Shown piece after piece: positions 28,475-37,323 of a stretch of DNA of 64,000 nt (the stretch's first letter is position 1; every line of letters starts with the position of its first letter). A program made the translations under genes and the position numbers. The DNA is from Noviherbaspirillum cavernae (GTDB lineage: Bacteria > Pseudomonadota > Gammaproteobacteria > Burkholderiales > Burkholderiaceae_D), in assembly GCF_003590875.1 (NCBI RefSeq), contig NZ_QYUN01000002.1, positions 1,736,001 to 1,800,000 on the forward strand. Direction: 5' to 3'. The notes beneath the pieces were generated by a model, which saw nothing but the letters and a program-made list of their open reading frames with translations, was not told where the DNA came from and ran no database searches.

Positions 28475-29221
28475 TCATGTACCGAATTTTTCGGGAGTGG
28501 ACATGACAGCAGCCTGGCTGCTATCGATGTTCTTCGTGATCATCAAAAAGAAATGGGCCTTGATTCCCCAGACGCGCTTGTGCCCGACATCATGCTGCGG
28601 CGCTCCAGGCAGTCTTGCGGCAAGGCGGTAAAGCTCGCCGGAGCCGAGCAGTCTTGGCATGCGTCTGACTAGCCAGCGGTTCTGCCATGCATGTGGCAGC
28701 CAATGGATGAGGGGCAACCCGGTGTGGAATTCCAGCGGGTGCCAGCGATTGGGCGTGGTGACGAATACGCCTTTGCGTGCGACGCGATGCAAGTCCTTGA
28801 GCAATGCATATTGCTGCGCTGCATTCTCCATCTTCTCGATGCTCCCATCGCAGCGAACCCAATCAAAGGTGTCGTCCGCAAAGGGCAGACGACCATCTGC
28901 GCTCAACTCCGCTGCACGAATGATGGGTGTGTCGAAAACGGAAGCGTGCATGTTATTGACGTCGAGAACGGTGTCCGACGCGACTTCGCCCTTGAAGGCG
29001 GCGAAGGCTGCCAGCAGCTTCTCGCGCTGTGCACTTGACAGGCGCTGACGAAACTCTTTGGTAACGGATGCGCGGGAATTGCCGGAATCGGTGTTTACGG
29101 TGTTTTTCACGGCATTGTTCCCATCGATGTTGACGTACGGCGAATCTTCCGCCTGAATGCACCAGCACATTTTGTCGAAAGACAAATCGCGATAGCGTTG
29201 TCTGCCATCACAAATGACCAT
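28475..29221 (-). CDS. SAM-dependent methyltransferase-like protein
   Basis: The ATG at 29221, eight bases after GAGG, gives 248 residues. The section VLDVNN ... LPFADDTFDWVRCDGSIEKM (about residues 85-130) followed by LLKDLHRVARKGVFVTTPNR matches the later half of class I (type 11) methyltransferases. The usual glycine-rich SAM loop is replaced by DVNNMHASV, so activity is uncertain. Such proteins are often found in surface polysaccharide clusters; the divergent neighbour is a sugar nucleotidyltransferase. The longer open frame to 29500 is antisense to that neighbour. Confidence 0.7.
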   Translation of the reverse strand: MVICDGRQRYRDLSFDKMCWCIQAEDSPYVNIDGNNAVKNTVNTDSGNSRASVTKEFRQRLSSAQREKLLAAFAAFKGEVASDTVLDVNNMHASVFDTPIIRAAELSADGRLPFADDTFDWVRCDGSIEKMENAAQQYALLKDLHRVARKGVFVTTPNRWHPLEFHTGLPLIHWLPHAWQNRWLVRRMPRLLGSGELYRLAARLPGAPQHDVGHKRVWGIKAHFFLMITKNIDSSQAAVMSTPEKFGT

Positions 29222-29329
29222 GTTGCCGCACCTCAAACCGATTGAGCTTGCGCAATGAAGATCCTCCTGTATCGGCCTATTCTTGATTGCCAGCCGCCCC
29301 GGCCAATTTTCATAGGGAAATCGAAACAC

Positions 29330-30472
29330 ATGAAGGCAATGATTCTTGCAGCAGGCAAGGGCACGCGGGTTCGACCGCTCACGTATGATCTGCCCAAGCC
29401 CATGATCCCCATCCTCGGCAAGCCTGTGATGGCATATATCGTCGAGCACCTTGCGAAACACGGCGTGCGCGACATCATGGTCAATGTCAGTTACCTGCAC
29501 GAGCGGATCGAGGACTATTTCGGAGAGGGCAGCCGGTTCGGCGTCAATATCGGTTACTCATTCGAAGGACATGTCGATGACGATGGCGAAGTGGTGCCAG
29601 AGGCGCTCGGTTCCGCCGGAGGCATGAAACGGATACAGGAATTCGGCAATTTCTTTGACGAGACGACCATCGTAGTGTGCGGCGATGCGCTGATCGATCT
29701 CGATCTCGATGCCGCTCTGCGGGAGCACAAGCGCAAGGGCGCATTGGCAAGCGTCGTCACGAAGGAGGTGCCGTGGGACAAGGTGTCCGATTACGGCGTC
29801 GTGGTGATGGGCGATGACGGTCGCGTACAACGCTTTCAGGAAAAACCGAGGCAAGAGGATGCCAAATCGAATTTCGCCAGCACCGGCATCTATATCTTCG
29901 AGCCGGCGGCAATCGATCTGATCCCCTCAGGACGGATATTCGACATCGGTTCGGAGCTGTTTCCGCTGATGGCCGAAAGAGGCTTGCCCTTCTATGCGCA
30001 AACGCGCCCCTTCAACTGGCTCGATATCGGTAGTGTGACCGACTACTGGAGCGTGTTGCAGAACATGCTGATGGGCGAAGTCGCGCAAATGGAAGTGCCG
30101 GGAACGCAGGCAAAGGAGGGTGTATGGGTCGGGCTGAACACGCGCATCGACTGGGAGGGAACGACGATCGAGGGGCCGGTGTACATCGGATCCGGCAGCC
30201 ACATCGAGGCCGGCAGCAAAATCGTCGGACCCGCCTGGATCGGTCATGGCAGCCATATCTGTGCGGGAGCGGAGATAACGCGAAGCATCCTCTTCGAGTA
30301 CACGCGCGTGCTGCGCAATGCCCGGCTCGATGAAACGATCGTCTGCAAGAATTATTTCGTGAATCGAGCGGGCGAAATGCGCCGTCTTGCCGAGGCTGAC
30401 GATGCCGGGCTCATCGACGCGCGTGATCGGCGACATGAACGACGCGACAAGGAGGGCCGCCAGACGGCATAG
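29330..30472 (+). CDS. Sugar-phosphate nucleotidyltransferase with left-handed beta-helix
   Basis: The 380-aa product begins MKAMILAAGKGTRVRPLT followed by PKPMIP, the nucleotide-binding signature of NDP-sugar pyrophosphorylases. CGDALIDLDLD at about residue 120 is the metal-binding aspartate region. The C-terminal part (~265-350) has hexapeptide repeats (IEGPVYIGSGSHIEAGSKIV). It makes an activated sugar, resembling mannose-1-phosphate guanylyltransferase or glucose-1-phosphate thymidylyltransferase; the sugar cannot be fixed from sequence alone. I chose ATG 29330 over 29255 because the family starts there. It is divergent from the methyltransferase gene by 108 bp. Confidence 0.85.
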   Translation: MKAMILAAGKGTRVRPLTYDLPKPMIPILGKPVMAYIVEHLAKHGVRDIMVNVSYLHERIEDYFGEGSRFGVNIGYSFEGHVDDDGEVVPEALGSAGGMKRIQEFGNFFDETTIVVCGDALIDLDLDAALREHKRKGALASVVTKEVPWDKVSDYGVVVMGDDGRVQRFQEKPRQEDAKSNFASTGIYIFEPAAIDLIPSGRIFDIGSELFPLMAERGLPFYAQTRPFNWLDIGSVTDYWSVLQNMLMGEVAQMEVPGTQAKEGVWVGLNTRIDWEGTTIEGPVYIGSGSHIEAGSKIVGPAWIGHGSHICAGAEITRSILFEYTRVLRNARLDETIVCKNYFVNRAGEMRRLAEADDAGLIDARDRRHERRDKEGRQTA

Positions 30473-30527
30473 GCGGTTTGCGCGAGAGCGTCATGTCGGC
30501 GCTCCCGGCTTCCGGTTATGCGTCGGG

Positions 30528-31853
30528 TCAGTTGGCTTGCTCTTTTCCCGTCGCTTCGGCATCGGATTCCGCACGATGAATCAGCAGGCGGTCGATCCGG
30601 TTCCGATCCATATCGACGACTTCGATGCGATAGCCTTCCCATTCAAAATATTCGGCGACGACGGGAATATGACCCAATGTCGCCATCACGAATCCGGCGA
30701 GCGTGTGGTAGCTGCCGGTGGCTTCCTCGGGAAAGCGTACATTGGTGTCAAGCAATTCACGGAAGCGGTCGAGGGAAATGCCGGCGTCGATCAGCCACGA
30801 TCCGTCTTCGCGTTGTACCGCATCTTCTTCATGATGCTCGTCGATGACGGCGACATCGCCCACCAGCGCGCCGAGGACATCGCTCAGGGTGACGATGCCT
30901 TCAATCTCGCCGTACTCATCGATGATGAGGGCCAGTTCGGCGCGGTTTTTCTTCAGTGTTTCCAGCAATTGCATGGCGCTGATTGTTTCCGGCACAAACA
31001 GCGGCGGCCTGATGGCACTGGCGATATTGACCTGCTGGCCGCGAATCATCTGTTCGAACAGGCTGCCGGCATGAACCACGCCGATAACATGCGATACATC
31101 ACCGGCATAGACCGGGAAACGGTTATAGGAGCTGTCCGCGATCTTCAGCAGGTTGACGTCCAGCGGATCGTCCAGGTTGATGAAGTGCACGTCCATGCGC
31201 GGCGTCATCAACGCCACAACCGGCTGATCATCCAGGCGCAGGGCGCGTGACACGATGTCATGCTCGGTCTTTTCGAACAGGCCCGCATCCGTTCCTTCTC
31301 GCAGCAGGCCGGTAATGTCGTCTTCGGTGACGGTGTCTTCCTTCTTGCTTTCGAGGCCGAGCAACTTGAGCACGAAGTCGGTGGCGTAAGTCAGGATCCT
31401 GACGAAGGGGCCCATCATGCGCGACAGCCATTGCATCGGCGCGGCAATCAGGGACGCGATCGATTCGGGATACTGCATCGCGATGCGCTTGGGGACCAGT
31501 TCACCGAATATCAGGGAAGCGAAGGTGATGCCGAGCACGACCACAGCCAGCGCGACTTCGCGCGCGTAGTCACCGATCACGGGCAGGGTTTCCATTTGCG
31601 GGGCCAGCTTGGCGACCAGCGATGCCTCACCGAATGCACCGTTGAAAATGCCGATGACTGTGATGCCGACCTGGATTGTGGAGAGAAATCGGCTCGGGCT
31701 TTCTGCAAGCTCGATTGCGGCCTTGGCGCCGCGGCTGCCGTTTTCGGATAACTTTTGCAGCCGAATCCGTTTGGCTGAAACGACAGCGATTTCGGACATG
31801 GCAAAAATGCCATTAATGAGAATCAACCCGAGAATTATTAATATGTCTACCAT
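30528..31853 (-). CDS. CNNM/CorC-type membrane protein with CBS domains (hemolysin-family)
   Basis: A 441-aa protein with an N-terminal DUF21 domain of about four membrane segments (residues 1-190), a CBS pair (~210-335, LMTPRMDVHFIN and the IDEYGEIEGIVTLSDVL block), and a C-terminal CorC_HlyC transporter-associated domain (~350-435). The family is annotated hemolysin or magnesium/cobalt efflux; most members probably take part in divalent cation homeostasis. Length and domain order are normal. It is transcribed alone, convergent with the nucleotidyltransferase gene. Confidence 0.87.
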   Translation of the reverse strand: MVDILIILGLILINGIFAMSEIAVVSAKRIRLQKLSENGSRGAKAAIELAESPSRFLSTIQVGITVIGIFNGAFGEASLVAKLAPQMETLPVIGDYAREVALAVVVLGITFASLIFGELVPKRIAMQYPESIASLIAAPMQWLSRMMGPFVRILTYATDFVLKLLGLESKKEDTVTEDDITGLLREGTDAGLFEKTEHDIVSRALRLDDQPVVALMTPRMDVHFINLDDPLDVNLLKIADSSYNRFPVYAGDVSHVIGVVHAGSLFEQMIRGQQVNIASAIRPPLFVPETISAMQLLETLKKNRAELALIIDEYGEIEGIVTLSDVLGALVGDVAVIDEHHEEDAVQREDGSWLIDAGISLDRFRELLDTNVRFPEEATGSYHTLAGFVMATLGHIPVVAEYFEWEGYRIEVVDMDRNRIDRLLIHRAESDAEATGKEQAN

Positions 31854-32110
31854 TGCAGAACCGTGCGATTGCCCGCCGATCCCAGTTGTTGAGGAAACAG
31901 CATTGTACGCGCAACAGAGCGGCGTTCAGAAGATCGCGCTTGCATCGATATCGAGACCGACTTCGTCGCGGCATCCATGGACTTATTGCTGTGCCAACAA
32001 GGGCAAGCTGCACCGCCACACATTGGGGACGCATCCATGATTGACCTCAATGATCGTGTGGATGCGCGTGGTAGGATTTTTTCGGACACTTGCCTTCTGG
32101 AGTGGTAAAA

Positions 32111-32224
32111 ATGACACCAGCTTTCGCCCACAAGGCCCCGGACCCCGCGCCGGACGACCGGCCGCCGCCGGTTCCGAATCCCGAGCCGGAGGATGAGCCT
32201 GTGCCGGATCGCGATCCGGTATAA
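32111..32224 (+). CDS. 37-aa proline-rich acidic peptide
   Basis: ATG 32111 follows GGAG by about nine bases. The peptide is 12 Pro out of 37 with many Asp/Glu (PDDRPPPVPNPEPEDEP), with no hydrophobic stretch. It lies 51 bp before the next gene start, on the same strand. I know no family for it. Low complexity limits certainty; it could be a chance frame in G+C-rich DNA. Confidence 0.4.
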   Translation: MTPAFAHKAPDPAPDDRPPPVPNPEPEDEPVPDRDPV

Positions 32225-32275
32225 ATCGATCTGCGGCAGTTGTCATTTTGCATGTCGGACCGATTGGAGGCCGTG

Positions 32276-32542
32276 ATGCGATCCGAATACATCGGCGAAT
32301 ACGAAATTGAATATGCCGGTATCCAATTGCCGGAAAGCGAACATTGGGGCGCATTTGTGGCGATCTACGGACCGTCGCCCAATCCGATGCACAGAAACAG
32401 CGTCTTCCCGGAACAGCGAGTCAACGTCGATGTCGTGTTTTCGTCGGAGGTAGAAGCCGAAGCCGAGGCGCACAGGATCGCGATTTCCATGGTGGAGCAA
32501 AGCCACTACCATCCGGACGGAGGGTTGGGGACACACGGCTAA
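32276..32542 (+). CDS. Unknown small soluble protein (88 aa)
   Basis: The ATG at 32276 stands five bases after GGAGG, which decides it over ATGs at 32240 and 32252. The protein is mixed alpha/beta, with EYEIEYAGIQLPESEHWGAF, a central strand-rich part and a helical EVEAEAEAHRIAISMVEQ segment. I do not recognise the family. Its 3' end overlaps the convergent EF-G-like gene by 4 bp. Confidence 0.6.
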   Translation: MRSEYIGEYEIEYAGIQLPESEHWGAFVAIYGPSPNPMHRNSVFPEQRVNVDVVFSSEVEAEAEAHRIAISMVEQSHYHPDGGLGTHG

Positions 32543-34587
32543 TCGTCCGGCGCAACCTTGTGTTGGCTGACCATGCGCTGCTGCACAGCGGGCGGTACCA
32601 GATCGTAGTGACTGAATTCCAGCGTGTAACTTCCCCGGCCGCCGGTGGCCGAATGCAGGCGCGATTGATAGCCGTTCAATTCCGATAGCGGCACCTGGCC
32701 GGCGATGACGACGTTGGCGTCCTGCACCGTGTTCATGCCGCTGACCTGGCCGCGCTTGCCGGACAGATCACCGATGATGTCCCCCATGCTTTCTTCCGGC
32801 GTCACAACCTCGATGTTGACGATCGGCTCCAGCACGATCGGGCGCGCCTTCATGATGGCGTCGATGAAGGCCTTGCGACCTGCGGTCGAGAACGCAATTT
32901 CCTTGGAATCGACCGGATGGCTCTTGCCGTCGTAGACGGTGACGCGCACGTCCTGCATCGGGAAGCCCGCCAGCGGTCCGGCTTCCAGCACCTGACGTAC
33001 GCCTTTTTCCACTGCAGGAATGAACTGGTAGGGGATTGCGCCGCCTTTCACTGCGTCGATGAATTCGAAGCCTTCACCGCGCGGCAATGCCTCGATGCGC
33101 AGGAACACTTCACCGAACTGGCCCGCGCCGCCGGTCTGCTTCTTGTGCCGATAGTGGCCTTCCGCCTTGCCCGCGATGGTTTCGCGATAGGCGATCTTCG
33201 GCGGATGGGTGCCGATATCCATCTTGTACATCTCGGTCATGCGCTCGATGGCGCAGCGCAGGTGCAATTCGCCGAGTCCGAGCAGGACGGTCTGGTTGGT
33301 GTCGATCAGATGCTCGACCTTGAGGCAGGGATCTTCGGCAGTCAGCTTTTGCAGGATTTCCCACATGCGCTGTTCGTCGCCGCGCCGTTTGGCTTCGATC
33401 GCGAGACCGTAGATCGGCGCGGGGAAGGGCAGCGGCTTCAGATGGATATGGTCGTCCTCGGCCGCATCATGCAGCACCGCATCGAATTCGATATCTTCCA
33501 CTTTTGCCACCGCGCAGATGTCGCCCGGACCGGCTTGCTGGATTTCAACCTGTTCCTTGCCTTGCAGCAGAAAGAGATGCGCGACCTTGAATGGTTTTCG
33601 GCCATCGCCGATGTACAGCAGGCTGTCACGCATGACCGTGCCTTGATGAATGCGGAATACACCCAGTTTCCCGACATATGGGTCCACCGTCACCTTGAAC
33701 ACGTGCGCCAATACGTGCTTCGCCGGATCGGGCAGCGCGCGGATTTCGGCGTGGCCGTCTGGAGCATTAGCGTCATCGCGGTAGAACATAGGCGGATTGC
33801 CTTCCGTCGGATTCGGCATCAGCTTGACGAACACATCGAGCAATTCCTGGATGCCGATGCCATTGCGAGCCGATACAAAGCAGATCGGCACCAAATGGTT
33901 TTCGCGCAAGGCTTGTTCAAACGGTGCGTGCAACTGCTCCGGCGCGATTTCTCCCTGTTCCAAATACAGCGCCATTAGTTCGGGATCCACTTCCACCACC
34001 TGATCGACCAGTGCGCGATGTGCCGCCTCGACCGAGGAAAAATCCGATTCTCCGCCCGGATTGAAAAAGCAATCGACGACCTTCGTGCCGCCTGCCGCCG
34101 GCAGGTTGATCGGCAGGCATTCCTTGCCGAAGGCTTCCTGAATGCGTGCGACAAGTCCCGGCAGGTCGATGTTGTCCGCATCGATCTTGTTCACGATGAT
34201 CATGCGGCACAACTGACGTTGCTGTGCAAGCTGCATCATGCGCGTGGTGATCATCTCGATGCCGGTCTGCGCATTGATCACGATGGCCGCGCTCTCCACG
34301 GCTGGCAAGGCACCGATCGCCTGGCCCATGAAGTCGGGATAGCCGGGCGTGTCGATCAGGTGAACCCGCGTGTCGCGGTGGTCGAGATGGAGGACGGCGG
34401 AGTAGAGAGAGTGCTGATATTTTCGTTCCAGCGGATCGTAGTCGGAAACGGTCGAGCCGCGTTCGAGACTGCCGGAGTTGCCAATCATTCCCGCGCCATG
34501 CAGGAGCGCCTCGGCAAGCGCCGTCTTGCCGCTGTTGGTATGTCCCAGCATGGCAATGGTACGGATGGCTTCGGTACTGTAGGACAT
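32539..34587 (-). CDS. Elongation factor G-like GTPase
   Basis: A 682-aa translational GTPase with G1 (GHTNSGKT), G3 (DTPGYPD), G4 (NKID) and the later EF-G domains II-V (PRGEGFEF, ESMGDIIGDLSGKRGQVSGM). GGAGGAG seven bases upstream fixes the ATG at 34587. It differs from the main EF-G at G1 and G4, as in the EF-G-like (EF-G2) branch, and is far from any rps/tuf operon, so it is unlikely to be the housekeeping factor. The role of this branch is not well settled; it may assist ribosomes in stress or be a slower translocase. Confidence 0.82.
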   Translation of the reverse strand: MSYSTEAIRTIAMLGHTNSGKTALAEALLHGAGMIGNSGSLERGSTVSDYDPLERKYQHSLYSAVLHLDHRDTRVHLIDTPGYPDFMGQAIGALPAVESAAIVINAQTGIEMITTRMMQLAQQRQLCRMIIVNKIDADNIDLPGLVARIQEAFGKECLPINLPAAGGTKVVDCFFNPGGESDFSSVEAAHRALVDQVVEVDPELMALYLEQGEIAPEQLHAPFEQALRENHLVPICFVSARNGIGIQELLDVFVKLMPNPTEGNPPMFYRDDANAPDGHAEIRALPDPAKHVLAHVFKVTVDPYVGKLGVFRIHQGTVMRDSLLYIGDGRKPFKVAHLFLLQGKEQVEIQQAGPGDICAVAKVEDIEFDAVLHDAAEDDHIHLKPLPFPAPIYGLAIEAKRRGDEQRMWEILQKLTAEDPCLKVEHLIDTNQTVLLGLGELHLRCAIERMTEMYKMDIGTHPPKIAYRETIAGKAEGHYRHKKQTGGAGQFGEVFLRIEALPRGEGFEFIDAVKGGAIPYQFIPAVEKGVRQVLEAGPLAGFPMQDVRVTVYDGKSHPVDSKEIAFSTAGRKAFIDAIMKARPIVLEPIVNIEVVTPEESMGDIIGDLSGKRGQVSGMNTVQDANVVIAGQVPLSELNGYQSRLHSATGGRGSYTLEFSHYDLVPPAVQQRMVSQHKVAPDD

Positions 34588-34841
34588 CGGCCGCTCCTCC
34601 CGATAGCGATTGCATCGCATTCAATCGTCTGACTGATTATCGTACAGCGATGGCGCGCTTACAAACTGACATGAAACAAAATTGCGGATCGGATGCCCTA
34701 ATACTCTGCAGACATCAGAATGCATTGCAGACAGGCTGTCGGATCGCGGCACTGTTGACTGCTTTCAACTGATGGGGCGCATTGACTTGATGCAATATTG
34801 CGTCGTCGCCAATGCCTCGGAACTGTTTCAAGGAGGGAAGT

Positions 34842-35504
34842 GTGGGTTTCATGAGTACCTTGTTAGGCAGACGCAAAGCCGTCGTCGAGCACCGGACCGT
34901 CGATGGAGGCCATCCGGCGCCTTATCCCGATATGACCGACGAACAGCTGTACAACTATGAAATGACATTCAACGTTCCAAAGCGGACGTTCGATCAACCG
35001 CCCGTTTCCGCGCATCATGCTCGCGAGGAGCCGACTTGGCAGGCCGAATTCGATGCGAACCTGGAGTCTTTCGACATCGCGTCAATCACCGCGCAGGCGG
35101 GAAGGAAGCGGACGATGCAGCGACAACCCGAAGTGCGGCCTGTCGAACGAGAAGCGAGCGGCACGCCGCTCGATCTGACAAAACCTGTGCGCACGATCAC
35201 CACCAGGCATCCGGTCGATATCATCACGACGCGCGCTCGGCATCCGATATACAAGGTCCACGGCTACATCGGCGACGACGATGTGGTAACCGTGTTTACG
35301 CTGGATGGACGGCTGTCGGAAAACAGCGAAGTGTTTCTGGAAAACGTGCCCGAGCCGCTTCAGCTGCATCTGAACATCTATCCCAATCGGGATCCGCATC
35401 AGGCGCAGCGGTACGTGCTGACCCAGCACGATACGCGCGAGGAAGCCGATGCCAGCGCGACGCCGGGGCGCATCGCCTGCGTCTGTGTGCAACTGGACGC
35501 ATGA
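34842..35504 (+). CDS. Unknown protein, 220 aa
   Basis: AGGAGG at 34831-34836 is best spaced for GTG 34842; ATG 34851 in the same frame is possible. The N-terminal half is polar and probably flexible. The C-terminal half (from about residue 125) looks like a small folded domain: ITTRHPVDIITTRARHPIYK, then strand-rich VVTVFTLDGRLSENSEVFLE. No signal peptide, membrane segment or catalytic motif is seen. I do not recognise the family. It is monocistronic and convergent with the osmolyte transporter gene. Confidence 0.6.
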   Translation: MGFMSTLLGRRKAVVEHRTVDGGHPAPYPDMTDEQLYNYEMTFNVPKRTFDQPPVSAHHAREEPTWQAEFDANLESFDIASITAQAGRKRTMQRQPEVRPVEREASGTPLDLTKPVRTITTRHPVDIITTRARHPIYKVHGYIGDDDVVTVFTLDGRLSENSEVFLENVPEPLQLHLNIYPNRDPHQAQRYVLTQHDTREEADASATPGRIACVCVQLDA

Positions 35505-35542
35505 CGCGAGATTCTGGCGGCAGCCTGGATGGATCCGGCAAG

Positions 35543-37060
35543 TCATCGCGTGCGGCGGCGCAGGTAAATGCGCTCGCCGAGCTCAAACACGAATTGCGTT
35601 GCGAGCGCCAGTGCGGCGGCGGGAATCGCACCGGCCAGCAGCATGTCGTTGTCGTTCAGCGCCAGCCCTATGGCGATGCGTTCGCCATAGCCGCCGGCAC
35701 CGATGAAGGCGGCGATGGTGGCGGTGCCGACGCTCATCACGGCGGCGGTCTTTACGCCCGCCAGGATGACAGGCAATGCCAATGGAAGGTCGATATGCAG
35801 CAGCCGGTCTTTCCGCTCGAGCCCGAGTGCCAGCGCGGCCAGTCGCAATCCCTGCGGCACCTGCTCAAGTCCGGTGCAGGTATTGCGCACCACCGGCAGC
35901 AAGGCGTATAGAAACAGTGCAAGCATCGCGGGAACCGTGCCGATCATTCCGAGAACGGGGATCAGCATCGCCAGTAGCGCGAGCGAAGGAACGGTCTGCA
36001 GCACGCCGACAACCGCCATCACGATATGCCTTGCCTTCGGCGCAAATGCAGCGACGATTCCCATCGGGACGCCGGCCAGCACGGCTAGCGATACCGACAG
36101 CAGCACGAGCCAGACGTGCTGCCGCGTCAATCTCCACATATCGCCGTCATGCAGCTTGTCACGCAGTCCGGATCGTTTCGCTGCCCTCGATTCGCCGCGC
36201 GTCAGGAATGCATGCGCAATTGCAGTAAAGCTCTGGCCATCAAGCTCCGCAGCGGCGTTCATTGCAATCATGTCGTTTGCCGAGATGCGTCCCTGCAATT
36301 GCTGCAATGCCTGCCATGCCTGCGGAAAGCGGGTCTCGACATCGAGGCGATACAGAAGCACGGCATCGTAGCGAGGGAAATAATTCAAATCGTCCGTCAG
36401 CACACGCAAACCGAGTTTGTTGATCTTCGCGTCCGTTGAATAGATGTCGATGATGTCCACCTGGCCGCTGGTCAGTGCCTCGTAGGCAAGACCATGATCC
36501 AATGCGAGCGGCTTCTGTGCGAGCGCATAGCGCTGCGCCAGTCCCGGCCAGCCGTCGAGGCGACCGATGAATTCGTGCGACAGACCGAGTCGCAGCGAAG
36601 GATGATGTGCAAGGTCGCCGAGCGTGCGGATCGATTGCCGCTCGCCATCGGCGGCGCGCATGGCGAGCGCGTAGGTGTTATTGAAGCCGAGCGGCACGGC
36701 AACGCCGAGCCCGATACCGGCCAGTTTCCGCTTGAGATCGTCGATTGACAGCGGTTCGGAGTGCTTCAGTATTTCGCGCGCGATTGTTCCCGTGTATTCG
36801 GGATACACATCGATGCTGCCGGCCTTGAGCGCTTCGAAGACGATGGCGGTATTGCCCAAACCCTGCTTGTGCACTGCGTTCGCATGCGGCGTTGCTGCCT
36901 GTGCCACGATCTCGCCCAGGATATAGGACTCCGTGAAGCGCTTCGACCCTACCCGCAAGGTATCGGCTGCCTGTGCGCTGCCGAAATCCGGCATGACGAT
37001 CAATGCCAGGAGCGCACAGCCCAGTGAGGTGATGAAGAGCGGAATCCGGTTGAGTGTCAT
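35543..37060 (-). CDS. Glycine betaine/choline-type ABC transporter, binding protein-permease fusion
   Basis: One 505-aa polypeptide joins an OpuAC-type binding domain to a permease. Residues 1-35 are a signal sequence; the binding domain (LRVGSKRFTESYILGEI, DVYPEYTGTI) spans ~36-300. Six membrane segments follow (~315-495), with an EAA-type loop (LRLAALALGL ... HIDLPLALP) that contacts an ATPase. The expected substrate is glycine betaine, choline or a related quaternary amine. No ATP-binding subunit is within the window, so it must be encoded elsewhere. I chose ATG 37060; 37093 is an alternative. Confidence 0.85.
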   Translation of the reverse strand: MTLNRIPLFITSLGCALLALIVMPDFGSAQAADTLRVGSKRFTESYILGEIVAQAATPHANAVHKQGLGNTAIVFEALKAGSIDVYPEYTGTIAREILKHSEPLSIDDLKRKLAGIGLGVAVPLGFNNTYALAMRAADGERQSIRTLGDLAHHPSLRLGLSHEFIGRLDGWPGLAQRYALAQKPLALDHGLAYEALTSGQVDIIDIYSTDAKINKLGLRVLTDDLNYFPRYDAVLLYRLDVETRFPQAWQALQQLQGRISANDMIAMNAAAELDGQSFTAIAHAFLTRGESRAAKRSGLRDKLHDGDMWRLTRQHVWLVLLSVSLAVLAGVPMGIVAAFAPKARHIVMAVVGVLQTVPSLALLAMLIPVLGMIGTVPAMLALFLYALLPVVRNTCTGLEQVPQGLRLAALALGLERKDRLLHIDLPLALPVILAGVKTAAVMSVGTATIAAFIGAGGYGERIAIGLALNDNDMLLAGAIPAAALALATQFVFELGERIYLRRRTR

Positions 37061-37323
37061 GTCAGGAATCCGGCAACGCGCCGTGGAATGCAATTGTCAT
37101 TTACTCATCGTACATCCGATGCAACGGGATTCGAAAGCGGCTGCAAGCGGGTGCACTTTTGCCGATTTCCCTATGTTAAGATTTTCAGCGTGTTTTTCTC
37201 TCGCCTGCAATAAACAGAACATACGATCATGCGCAGGCGTCGGCATTGCCGACTTTCCGGCAATCAAGAAATGAGAAAGTCGCGCAATATCCGGCTCCAC
37301 AACAGAGAAACACTTCATCGCAA

